NCBI GenBank assembly: GCA_902794895.1
Contig: CADBIY010000015.1
Location: 1-36,885, forward strand
Reading direction: 5' to 3'
Length of the DNA stretch: 36,885 nt
Origin: Candidatus Avelusimicrobium vaccinum
GTDB lineage: Bacteria; Elusimicrobiota; Elusimicrobia; Elusimicrobiales; Elusimicrobiaceae
The position numbers and the translations under genes are program-made. Under the pieces are notes generated by a model. The model searched no databases. It was given only the letters and a program-made list of their open reading frames with translations, and was not told where the DNA came from. Of the stretch, positions 1 through 7,518 are shown one piece after another (the first letter of the stretch is position 1; every line of letters begins with the position of its first letter).

Positions 1-544
1 TTGTCTGTCCGTCTATACTTAGTTCCAACGTATGGGGGTGGTACGAAAAAACGGTTTTCGCACCGATCTTAAAATACGGCCATTTGCCGCGCGCACCCGT
101 TGCGCCATGCTCCATAAATTTCCAAGCAATATCGGCTTCAATACCAACTCCGGCCAAATTCAAAAATAATTCCCCGTTGGCGGTCCCTGTATCGCAAAGC
201 GCGCGCTCGGCACGTTGTAACCGCATGACGGCTTCTTCAAATAATAGCGGCATACCGATTTCACGCGCGAGTCCGTTTCCCGAGCCGCGTGGGATGATTC
301 CCAATGCCGTTTGGCTGCCCAACAAGCCACGGGCGGTTTCGTTAATCGTGCCGTCTCCGCCAATGGCAACTACATTTTCAAAACCCAAAGAAACCGCTTC
401 ACGGGCCAGTTCCGTAGCATGCCCGGGCGCTTTGGTAAGGCGCATGTCCGCCCCCGGAAAATTGAGTTGAATCGTTCTTGCCAAATGATCTAAATCAGGC
501 GGATTTTTGCCACTTTTGGGATTTAGAATGAAACGAATTTTCAT
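1..544 (-). CDS. Diacylglycerol/sphingosine kinase-family lipid kinase, 3' part cut off by window edge
   Basis: The reading frame begins at ATG 544 and runs off the left edge, so only about 181 N-terminal residues are visible. It opens with MKIRFILNPKSG, the usual start of the DAGK catalytic domain (YegS/BmrU type), followed by a nucleotide-binding GGDGTINE motif near residues 72-79 and IPRGSGNGLAR near 95-105, both hallmarks of this fold. Members phosphorylate diacylglycerol or related lipids with ATP at the inner membrane; the exact lipid cannot be told. Its ATG overlaps the TGA of the upstream membrane-protein gene as ATGA, so the two are translationally coupled in one operon. A ferric or NAD kinase relationship is only distant: the NPKSGK start favours a lipid kinase. 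Confidence 0.85.
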   Translation of the reverse strand, partial: MKIRFILNPKSGKNPPDLDHLARTIQLNFPGADMRLTKAPGHATELAREAVSLGFENVVAIGGDGTINETARGLLGSQTALGIIPRGSGNGLAREIGMPLLFEEAVMRLQRAERALCDTGTANGELFLNLAGVGIEADIAWKFMEHGATGARGKWPYFKIGAKTVFSYHPHTLELSIDGQT

Positions 545-888
545 AAATTTTTTACATCATCTTTAGAAAGGTGTTGTTCTTTTTTTAATAACGCTTCATA
601 AATACGTTCTATTTTTAGAAAATTGCATCCTATGGAAGCCAATTTCCCGCCAACGGATACCATAAATATCATAAAAATAGCGAATAAACCTAAATTGGCC
701 AAGGTATTAAAATTAGTCATAGGGAAGGTCATAATACCCATTTGTGTTTTTAAATTCATATCCGTCAGTTGTACTACGGGTGCCACTGCTTGCCCTCCAA
801 CAAATACCTTATACATACTGAGGACGGCAAATAATATAAATAAAACTCCTATACAAAGAAATAAATAACCCGTAATTTTATGTTGCAT
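541..888 (-). CDS. Small two-helix inner-membrane protein, unknown function
   Basis: This 115-residue protein has two clear hydrophobic segments, about residues 7-30 and 65-88, separated by a polar loop, and ends in a charged, Lys/Glu/Asp-rich tail (residues 92-115). That pattern suggests a two-pass membrane protein, possibly with the tail in the cytoplasm. I do not recognise the family. The start is supported by an AAAGGAG ribosome binding site and an extended -10 promoter just upstream. The stop overlaps the ATG of the lipid kinase downstream (ATGA), so the two are made from one message and may act together in membrane lipid metabolism; that link is inference from position only. Confidence 0.75.
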   Translation of the reverse strand: MQHKITGYLFLCIGVLFILFAVLSMYKVFVGGQAVAPVVQLTDMNLKTQMGIMTFPMTNFNTLANLGLFAIFMIFMVSVGGKLASIGCNFLKIERIYEALLKKEQHLSKDDVKNL

Positions 889-908
889 ACATTCTCCTTT
901 CTTTTTTT

Positions 909-917
909 ATTATAACA
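909..917 (-). promoter_or_regulatory. Extended -10 promoter (TGTTATAAT) for the small membrane protein gene
   Basis: On the minus strand TGT is followed by a perfect TATAAT, then a short A-rich leader and an AAAGGAG ribosome binding site before ATG 888. No good -35 is visible, which fits a TGn-dependent promoter. Confidence 0.6.
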
Positions 918-961
918 AAACAGGTACTTGATGTGCTGATGCTCGGCGAAATCTTTAAATT

Positions 962-970
962 TGATATACT
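962..970 (+). promoter_or_regulatory. Extended -10 promoter (TGATATACT) for alaS
   Basis: TGA plus TATACT lies 28 bases upstream of the alaS start; predicted transcription start is near 977. The -35 region is not consensus. It is divergent from the promoter of the membrane protein gene, about 50 bases away. Confidence 0.5.
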
Positions 971-998
971 TTATATATATCCATTGAAAGAAGGTTTT

Positions 999-3605
999 AT
1001 GAAAACAAGTACAGAAATTCGGAACAGTTATTTACAATTTTTTAAACAGAAAGGGTTACCGGTATTACCTTCCAGTTCCCTGGTGCCGCATAATGATCCT
1101 ACGCTTTTATTCACTTCTGCGGGGATGGTGCAGTTTAAGGCTAATTTTTTAGGAATTGATAATTCACTCAAAAATGCTGCTACATGTCAAAAATGTGTAC
1201 GTACTACGGATATTGACAGTGTGGGTTTTACCGAACGTCATTTAACCTTTTTTGAAATGCTGGGCAATTTTTCATTTGGCGATTATTTTAAGAAAGAGGC
1301 CATTGCCTGGGCGTGGGAATATCTTACCCAAGTCTTGGGGTTACCTGCAGATAAACTCTACGTCAGTATTTACAAAGGCGGAATTGCCCCGCGGGATGAA
1401 GAAGCCTATCAGGCTTGGTTGCAATATGTCCCGAAAGAACGGATTTTTGAATTAGACGAAGCCGATAATTTCTGGACGATGGGCCCGACCGGACCTTGTG
1501 GTCCGTGCACCGAAATTTATTTTGATTTCGGGGATAAAGGATGCAAAAATCCGCATTGTGATATTACGTGTGATTGCGGACGCTTTGTAGAAATTTGGAA
1601 TATTGTTTTTGAAAGTTATAACCGCCAAGAAGACGGCTCGTTAAAACCGCTTCCGCACAATAACATTGATACCGGGATGGGGCTCGAACGGTTGTGCATG
1701 GCACTGCAAAAAGCCAAAAATGTATTCGGTACCGATCTGTTTACCCCGCTTATGCATCAAGCCAAGAAAGACTTGCAGATTAAAGGAGAAACCAAAGCGG
1801 AAGAATCGGCCTTGCGTATTATTGCAGACCATGTGCGCAGTTCCAGTTTTTTAATTGCAGAAGGTATTTTGCCTGCTAACGACGGACGCGGGTATATTTT
1901 ACGCCGCTTAATCCGTCGTGCAGCGCGCTATGCCAAGTTAATGGGCAATGAAAAGCCGTATTTGTATACGCTGGTGCCGGTGGTGCAGCAGATTTTTGCT
2001 GGATTGTATCCGGAAATTGATAAAAACTTGCAACATATCCAAGATGTGTTAAAACAAGAAGAAACCACTTTTTTAAAAACACTGGTTACCGGGGAGGAAA
2101 AATTAGCAGAACTACTTTCCACGGGTGCGAAGACTATTGCTGGCGAAGACGCTTTTCATTTACACGAAACGTACGGTTTCCCGCTGGAACTTACCAAAGA
2201 AATTGCGGCTGCGAAAGGCGTGCTTGTCGATGAAGAAGGTTATAAAGTCGCCAAGGAAACCGCGCAAGAAAAAAGCCGTTCGTACGCAGATGAATTTACG
2301 AAAGGGAAAGTGATTACTTTCCAAAAAATAGAAAACACCGTCCCTGCCACGCAATTTACCGGGTATGATACGTTAAATCAAAAAGCAACGGTGTTGGTAT
2401 TACTTAATGAACAATTTGAATTTGTCGATTCGTTGGACGGAACAGGATATGCTGTTTTCGACGTTTCCCCTTTTTATGCGGAATCCGGTGGTCAAGTAGG
2501 CGATACCGGACGGATTTTGTGTGACGGTCGTGAAATAGCCCATGTGTTGGATACGCAAAAACCGTTAGGCAAAGTATTTGTTCATAAAGTACAGGGATCG
2601 TTGAAAAAAGGTACATCCGTAGAGTTGCGTGTAGATGAAGCCCGCCGCAAACGCTGTATGGCTAACCATAGTGCCATCCATTTAGTCAATGCGGCGTTGC
2701 GCCAGGTATTTGGACCCACCGTACACCAAAGCGGGTCGTATGTATCGCCGGAACGGTTTCGTTTTGATTATACGTTATCTAAAACTCCCGGTGCTGCGGA
2801 ACTTGCAAAAGCATGGGAAATTGCCAATGCCGCGGTAGCACATTCCCTGCCGGTTACATGCCAAACCCGTCCGTTAGCGGATGCCGAAAAACTGGGTGCG
2901 GTAACCTTGTTGGGAGAGACGTATGCCGATCCGGCCCGTTTCGTGCTGATGGGGGGAGATTTTGAGCATCCGGAGCAAAAATACAGTTTAGAATTGTGCG
3001 CGGGTACCCACGTAAAAAATACGGCAGAGGTAATGACGGTGCTCGTATTGAAAGAAGGCTCCGTTTCTGCCGGGGTTCGCCGCATTGAAGGAATTGCCGG
3101 CCCGGCTGCCATTGAATATTTAAAATCCATTCAAACCCAAACGGAACAGTTGGCGGCACGATTGGAAGTACCAACGAAAGATGTTTTTAACCGCATCCAT
3201 GCAATTATGGATGAATTGAAAGAGGTCAAAAAACGGTACGAAGATTTCCGCCAAAAAGCGTTAGCAGCCGGCGGTGTCAACGAAATGACGTTGACTTTGC
3301 AAAACGGCACGACGGTTATCTTGCGCAAAGCAGATGATGCCGAACCCAAGGAACTGCGCAATATTGCGGATACAATTGCCCAAAAACATAAACAGGCACT
3401 TGTGATTGTTACGTGCGACCGGGACGGAAAACGTTCTTTTGTGGTAAAAACGGCCGGGAAATTACCGAATACCGACGCCGTAACCGTTGCTAAGCAATTA
3501 GCGGCTGATTTGAATGGGCGCGCCGGTGGCCGGGCTGATTTTGCCCAAGGCGGCGGAGAAGCCAAAAAGCCGATGGAAGAATTGTTAGACTCGCTAAAAG
3601 TGTAA
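999..3605 (+). CDS. alaS: Alanine--tRNA ligase
   Basis: AlaS charges tRNA-Ala with alanine using ATP and clears mischarged Ser/Gly through its editing domain. The 868-residue length is normal. The N-terminal class II catalytic core opens with a STEIRNSYLQFF segment and contains CQKCVRTTD and GFTERHLTFFEMLGNFSFGDYFK. The middle carries the editing zinc site: HSAIH (the HxxxH motif) and CAGTH. The C-Ala domain ends with GGRADFAQGGG, close to the usual glycine-rich tail. I start at ATG 999 because GAAAGAAGG precedes it; an in-frame ATG at 933 would add 22 residues lying over the promoter. The gene stands alone between its own promoter and a strong terminator. Confidence 0.98.
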   Translation: MKTSTEIRNSYLQFFKQKGLPVLPSSSLVPHNDPTLLFTSAGMVQFKANFLGIDNSLKNAATCQKCVRTTDIDSVGFTERHLTFFEMLGNFSFGDYFKKEAIAWAWEYLTQVLGLPADKLYVSIYKGGIAPRDEEAYQAWLQYVPKERIFELDEADNFWTMGPTGPCGPCTEIYFDFGDKGCKNPHCDITCDCGRFVEIWNIVFESYNRQEDGSLKPLPHNNIDTGMGLERLCMALQKAKNVFGTDLFTPLMHQAKKDLQIKGETKAEESALRIIADHVRSSSFLIAEGILPANDGRGYILRRLIRRAARYAKLMGNEKPYLYTLVPVVQQIFAGLYPEIDKNLQHIQDVLKQEETTFLKTLVTGEEKLAELLSTGAKTIAGEDAFHLHETYGFPLELTKEIAAAKGVLVDEEGYKVAKETAQEKSRSYADEFTKGKVITFQKIENTVPATQFTGYDTLNQKATVLVLLNEQFEFVDSLDGTGYAVFDVSPFYAESGGQVGDTGRILCDGREIAHVLDTQKPLGKVFVHKVQGSLKKGTSVELRVDEARRKRCMANHSAIHLVNAALRQVFGPTVHQSGSYVSPERFRFDYTLSKTPGAAELAKAWEIANAAVAHSLPVTCQTRPLADAEKLGAVTLLGETYADPARFVLMGGDFEHPEQKYSLELCAGTHVKNTAEVMTVLVLKEGSVSAGVRRIEGIAGPAAIEYLKSIQTQTEQLAARLEVPTKDVFNRIHAIMDELKEVKKRYEDFRQKALAAGGVNEMTLTLQNGTTVILRKADDAEPKELRNIADTIAQKHKQALVIVTCDRDGKRSFVVKTAGKLPNTDAVTVAKQLAADLNGRAGGRADFAQGGGEAKKPMEELLDSLKV

Positions 3606-3626
3606 TAATAAGATTAGGTAAAGTTA

Positions 3627-3660
3627 AGAGGCCCCGGATATATCAATCGGGGCCTCTTTT
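3627..3660 (+). terminator. Intrinsic terminator after alaS
   Basis: A perfect 10-bp GC-rich stem (3627-3636 with 3648-3657), an 11-base loop and a following T run. The convergent methyltransferase gene ends at 3661, so the hairpin may work in both directions, though the minus-strand T run is weaker. Confidence 0.9.
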
Positions 3661-4572
3661 TTAATCTGGAACAGCGTATAAAACAGTTTCATCCGGACAA
3701 AAACTGCAACTATAATGTCGCACGTATAGTTTATAATTAAGCCCTAAGGATAAAATCCATTCCGGAATATCTATCATATCTTGGTCGGAATGATAAATAC
3801 AGATAGCTAAAGTAGGTCTGTTTTTACGAATCGTTTTTTCGGCTCCTTTAAGTGCATTTAGCTCGGCCCCTTCAATATCCATTTTTAAGAAAGTCATTTC
3901 GGCGCATTCTGGGCACTTATCAATCATTACTACATTCACTTGTACCGGAATTTGGGTTGAATATAAGCCGCGGGAAACTTGGGTCTGTTCTAGTTTAGAA
4001 CTCGTTAAATTGCCTGTATAAAAAGGAAGGGTGTCTTGTTTATTCCATACTCCGGCTTGAATACAGGTACACTTCTTAAACGATTTTTCTTGTAGAATGG
4101 AAAAGTTTCTGGGATCCGGATCAAAAGCAACGATATGTTGGTAAGAATGGTGTGTAAGCTCTCTGAATTCCTCTATGGTATCTCCTGTGTAAGCCCCGCA
4201 ATCTACAAAACATTCATAGGAATTTAAATGAATAATATCTTTGGGGAAATATTGGCTTCCTGTGGAAAAAATCGGTGGTATCTTCAAATAACTTCGTAGT
4301 TGAATCAGTCGGTTGTATACGTGCTTAGATTTTCTATCCGCCAAATTTTGGACAATTTTATTGACTCGCTCTTGGTTTTGTCCAAAAAAAATACGGCTTT
4401 GTTTCGAAGCGTTGATGAGGGCATCCGTAGGTTGCGCATGGTTCAGTTCGGTTAAATGGAAGAAAAACAATAGTCGATATACCGGGGGGAAAAATATAGA
4501 GTCTTGTATCTTTTTGGTAACCCAATTGCCGACCAGACTATGCCGGAGAAATTGTTTAATTTTATAAATCAT
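3661..4572 (-). CDS. FkbM-family SAM-dependent methyltransferase
   Basis: The 303-residue product has the FkbM methyltransferase pattern in its second half: FVDCGAYTGDTIEEF (SAM-binding loop, about residues 118-132), an acidic IVAFDPDP strand, then FLKMDIEGAE followed by LKGAEKTI, and a late LAICIYH segment. FkbM enzymes usually O-methylate sugars or small molecules, often in surface polysaccharide clusters; the substrate here is unknown. The first 100 residues are not conserved to my eye. It lies alone, with its own promoter, between the alaS terminator and tRNA-Tyr, with no glycosyltransferases around it. Its codons look more A/T-rich than those of its neighbours, consistent with later acquisition but not proof. 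The ATG lacks a strong ribosome binding site. Confidence 0.85.
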   Translation of the reverse strand: MIYKIKQFLRHSLVGNWVTKKIQDSIFFPPVYRLLFFFHLTELNHAQPTDALINASKQSRIFFGQNQERVNKIVQNLADRKSKHVYNRLIQLRSYLKIPPIFSTGSQYFPKDIIHLNSYECFVDCGAYTGDTIEEFRELTHHSYQHIVAFDPDPRNFSILQEKSFKKCTCIQAGVWNKQDTLPFYTGNLTSSKLEQTQVSRGLYSTQIPVQVNVVMIDKCPECAEMTFLKMDIEGAELNALKGAEKTIRKNRPTLAICIYHSDQDMIDIPEWILSLGLNYKLYVRHYSCSFCPDETVLYAVPD

Positions 4573-4643
4573 TTATAACGATCCCAATAAATAGTGTTAG
4601 GAGAAGATGCGCTGTCATTTTTATGTCAAATTCTTTTGTTTGT

Positions 4644-4673
4644 ATTCTATCATAAATTAAAATAAATATACAA
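4644..4673 (-). promoter_or_regulatory. Promoter for the FkbM methyltransferase
   Basis: Minus strand: TTGTAT (4673-4668), 18-base spacer, TAGAAT (4649-4644) preceded by TGA, giving an extended -10. It leaves an untranslated leader of about 65 bases before ATG 4572. Confidence 0.5.
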
Positions 4674-4710
4674 TAAACAGAAGCACTCTTCCCTCCTTTC
4701 TTTCTATAAA

Positions 4711-4738
4711 CAAAAAACCGCCCCAAAGGGACGGTTTT
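4711..4738 (-). terminator. Intrinsic terminator after tRNA-Tyr
   Basis: Minus strand: an 11-bp stem (4738-4728 with 4724-4714, one T-G wobble), a 3-base loop and a TTTTTT run, starting six bases after the tRNA 3' end. The stem has G/C-rich centre and A/T outer pairs. Confidence 0.85.
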
Positions 4739-4744
4739 AAGTTT

Positions 4745-4828
4745 TGGTAGGGATAGGATTCGAACCTATGTAGGGCGTAGCCCGACGGTTTTACAGACCG
4801 TTGCTTTTGACCACTCAGCCACCCTACC
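4745..4828 (-). tRNA. tRNA-Tyr (GTA)
   Basis: Minus strand: acceptor GGTAGGG pairs with CCCTACC, the anticodon arm ACGGT-CTGTAAA-ACCGT gives anticodon GTA, and a long variable arm (class II, as expected for bacterial tRNA-Tyr) precedes a GGTTCGAATCC T-arm. The discriminator is A. The 3' CCA is not encoded; AAA follows instead. Length 84. Confidence 0.95.
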
Positions 4829-4860
4829 GATAAATTTTACTTAAACAACTAGGTACATAT

Positions 4861-4869
4861 ATTATAACA
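4861..4869 (-). promoter_or_regulatory. Extended -10 promoter (TGTTATAAT) for tRNA-Tyr
   Basis: Minus strand TGT plus TATAAT, with predicted start near 4854, about 26 bases before the mature tRNA 5' end. Confidence 0.5.
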
Positions 4870-4941
4870 AAAAAAATCTTTTGTGTCCCGGTTTTTAAAA
4901 AAATTATTGGGAATTTGCAGTCGGTTTTATCCTATTAAAAA

Positions 4942-4950
4942 TGCTAAAAT
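4942..4950 (+). promoter_or_regulatory. Extended -10 promoter (TGCTAAAAT) of mutS, placing +1 at the start codon
   Basis: TAAAAT at 4945-4950 is followed by exactly six bases and then ATG 4957. With normal spacing transcription would begin on the A of the ATG. No ribosome binding site is present in front of mutS, in agreement with a leaderless message. Confidence 0.5.
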
Positions 4951-4956
4951 ATCCAT

Positions 4957-7518
4957 ATGAAACAAACCGCACTTACTCCTTTGATGAAACAATATTACGA
5001 GATTCGGGCCCAATACCCCGGCATTGTCCTTTTCTTCCGATTGGGCGATTTCTATGAAATGTTTGACGAGCAAGCCAAAGAAGTAAGTGCACTTTTGGGC
5101 CTTACGCTTACCGCGCGAAACGGAACCCCTATGTGTGGCATTCCCTATCATGCGGCTAACACCTATATTACACGCTTGCTTGCGGCCGGAAAGAAAATCG
5201 GCATTTGTGAACAAACCAGTTCCGTGATGGATAAAAACACCAAACTCTTTGAGCGCAAAGTAATTCGTGTAATTACGCCGGGAACGCTGATGGAAGAATC
5301 GCTGTTGGAAGCCAATCAGGCCAACTATTTAGTATGTTTGGAAATTAATGCCAAAGGCTGGGCCTTGGCCTGTGTAGAAGTTTCTACCGGAGAATTTTGG
5401 GTGAATCAAAATGACCAGGATGATTCGCTTGCTAATTTAGCGGCGGCTTTGGCGGCTATAAATCCGGCAGAAATTATAGGGGATAAGAAATCATTAGAAG
5501 GGTTGAAACAAAAGGTCATGTTGCCCGGCACGCTTACATTGACCGAACAAGCCGTTTTTGATGGCAATTTTACGTTGCCGGATACTTGGCCGGCTCTTTG
5601 CGCGTGGACAAATCACCGCCGTGCACTGGCTTGCGCATTACAAATTGTGCGTTACCTGAATGCCACGGAGCCTAGTTTTAATACCGTATTAATTCCTTCT
5701 TACCGGGAATTACAAGATTGTTTGCAAATTGATGAAAACGCGGTAGCCTCGTTGGAATTGGTAAAAAGTCAGGAAGGGGGCCGCCGTGGAAGTTTATGGG
5801 CCTTACTGGATAAAACCTGTACGGCCATCGGGAGCCGAAAATTAAAAGAATGGTTGCTCCATCCATTAATGGATCCGGCGGAAATTGCACAACGGCAAGA
5901 TGCGGTGGAAGGATTTATTAAAAATCAGAGTGCTTTGGCCGATTTAGGCGCGTTGCTGGATAATATCGCCGATATGGAACGTATCATGACCCGCACCGCA
6001 ACGGGCACGGCTTCCCCTAAAGATTTAGCCGGACTTCGCTTATCGCTGCTCAATGTGGATGCAATTGCGCGTTGGTTTGTTACTTATCAAGCGCTGGTTC
6101 CGCATTTAAGCACTTTATTTCATGAACACGAAACCGCATTAAAACAGATGGCGCGGCTGCTGTACGAATCCATTGACGAAAATCCACCGTTGCATTTGTC
6201 TGACGGGCACGTTGTGCGTGCCGGTTATAATGCGGAATTAGATGAATTGCGCTCTCTGAAAGAAAATACAAACCGTACGTTAGAAGAAATTGCCGCCCGC
6301 GAGCGTGAAATAACAGGAATTACCAATTTGAAAGTCGGTTTTAATTCTGTTTTTGGTTATTATTTTGAAGTAACCAAAAGCCATATTTCCAAAGTTCCCT
6401 ATCACTATGTCCGCAAGCAAACGCTTGTGAATGCAGAGCGGTTTATTACAGAAGAACTTAAAAAGTTGGAAGATAAGATTTTAAATGCCGAACAGCGTAT
6501 TATCCGGTTAGAAAGTTCTCTTTTTGACGAAATACGGAAAACGTTATCCGGGCAAATTAATCATGTAAAAGTATTTGCGAAAATCGTAGCGGAACTGGAT
6601 GTATATCGTTCATTAGCATTGGTTGCTATGAAAGGTAATTACACGCGTCCGGTGGTGGATAACGGAACCGAAATTCACTACGAACAAGGCCGCCATCCGT
6701 TGGTGGAAGCCACTTTGCCCGCCGGAAGTTTTGTTCCAAATTCACTACAGATTGGTACGGCAGACAACCAAATTATGTTGATTACCGGGCCCAATATGGG
6801 TGGGAAAAGCGTATTTCTAAAACAAACCGCTCTTATCGTTATTTTGGCGCAAATGGGAAGTTTTGTTCCGGCGGTTTCGGCTCATATCGGGATTGTAGAT
6901 AAAATTATGACGCGTATCGGAGCGCATGATGCGCTTAGCCGCGGCAATTCAACGTTCATGGTAGAAATGAATGAAACGGCCCATATTTTGGCTTCCCTTA
7001 CTCCACGCAGTTTGATTTTATTGGATGAAGTCGGGCGCGGAACCTCCACGTTTGACGGAATTTCTATTGCATGGGCTATTGTGGAGTATTTATATAAACC
7101 GCATGGCGGCGCGAAAGTACTGTTTGCCACCCATTATTTTGAACTGATTGATCTGGAAAATAAATATGCCCGCGTGCGCAACTATCACGTGGAAGCACGG
7201 GAATATCAAGATGAAAACGGACATAATAAATTGGCTTTTCTGTATCAAATTCTGCCGGGTGCTGCAGACCAATCTTATGGGATTCATGTGGCGGAATTAG
7301 CCGGGCTGCCCGCGGCTTGTACGGTGCGGGCTAAAAAAGTGTTAAAAGATTTAGAATCTAAAAAAGGGGCCAAAATTTCGGCCAAAGAACAGGATATGGT
7401 GAAAGATTTGTTTTCATCGCCGATTGTGGAAGAAATTAAATTAACAGATCCGGATAAACTTTCGCCGATGGCGGCCCTTCAGTTAATTTGCGAATGGAAG
7501 AAACGTATCAATGAGTAA
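4957..7518 (+). CDS. mutS: DNA mismatch repair protein MutS
   Basis: MutS binds base mismatches and small loops in duplex DNA and, with ATP, recruits MutL. The 853 residues match the usual length. The mismatch-reading Phe-x-Glu motif lies in GDFYEMF near residue 30, inside the N-terminal MutS-I domain. The lever/clamp region contains VGFNSVFGYYFEVTKS. The ATPase domain has Walker A GPNMGGKS (611-618), Walker B LLDEVGRGTSTFDG (D690, E691) and ATHYFEL. No ribosome binding site precedes ATG 4957, and the -10 box is only six bases away (see promoter). The 3' end overlaps mutL by eight bases, so the repair pair is translationally coupled at the head of a long housekeeping run. Confidence 0.98.
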   Translation: MKQTALTPLMKQYYEIRAQYPGIVLFFRLGDFYEMFDEQAKEVSALLGLTLTARNGTPMCGIPYHAANTYITRLLAAGKKIGICEQTSSVMDKNTKLFERKVIRVITPGTLMEESLLEANQANYLVCLEINAKGWALACVEVSTGEFWVNQNDQDDSLANLAAALAAINPAEIIGDKKSLEGLKQKVMLPGTLTLTEQAVFDGNFTLPDTWPALCAWTNHRRALACALQIVRYLNATEPSFNTVLIPSYRELQDCLQIDENAVASLELVKSQEGGRRGSLWALLDKTCTAIGSRKLKEWLLHPLMDPAEIAQRQDAVEGFIKNQSALADLGALLDNIADMERIMTRTATGTASPKDLAGLRLSLLNVDAIARWFVTYQALVPHLSTLFHEHETALKQMARLLYESIDENPPLHLSDGHVVRAGYNAELDELRSLKENTNRTLEEIAAREREITGITNLKVGFNSVFGYYFEVTKSHISKVPYHYVRKQTLVNAERFITEELKKLEDKILNAEQRIIRLESSLFDEIRKTLSGQINHVKVFAKIVAELDVYRSLALVAMKGNYTRPVVDNGTEIHYEQGRHPLVEATLPAGSFVPNSLQIGTADNQIMLITGPNMGGKSVFLKQTALIVILAQMGSFVPAVSAHIGIVDKIMTRIGAHDALSRGNSTFMVEMNETAHILASLTPRSLILLDEVGRGTSTFDGISIAWAIVEYLYKPHGGAKVLFATHYFELIDLENKYARVRNYHVEAREYQDENGHNKLAFLYQILPGAADQSYGIHVAELAGLPAACTVRAKKVLKDLESKKGAKISAKEQDMVKDLFSSPIVEEIKLTDPDKLSPMAALQLICEWKKRINE

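Noticed and set aside
84-470. 128-codon plus-strand frame at the left edge
   Set aside because: It is opposite the lipid kinase gene, whose GGDGT and GSGNG motifs are clear on the minus strand.
3131-3565. 144-codon minus-strand frame at the alaS 3' end
   Set aside because: Antisense to the conserved C-Ala domain; no domain or start signals.
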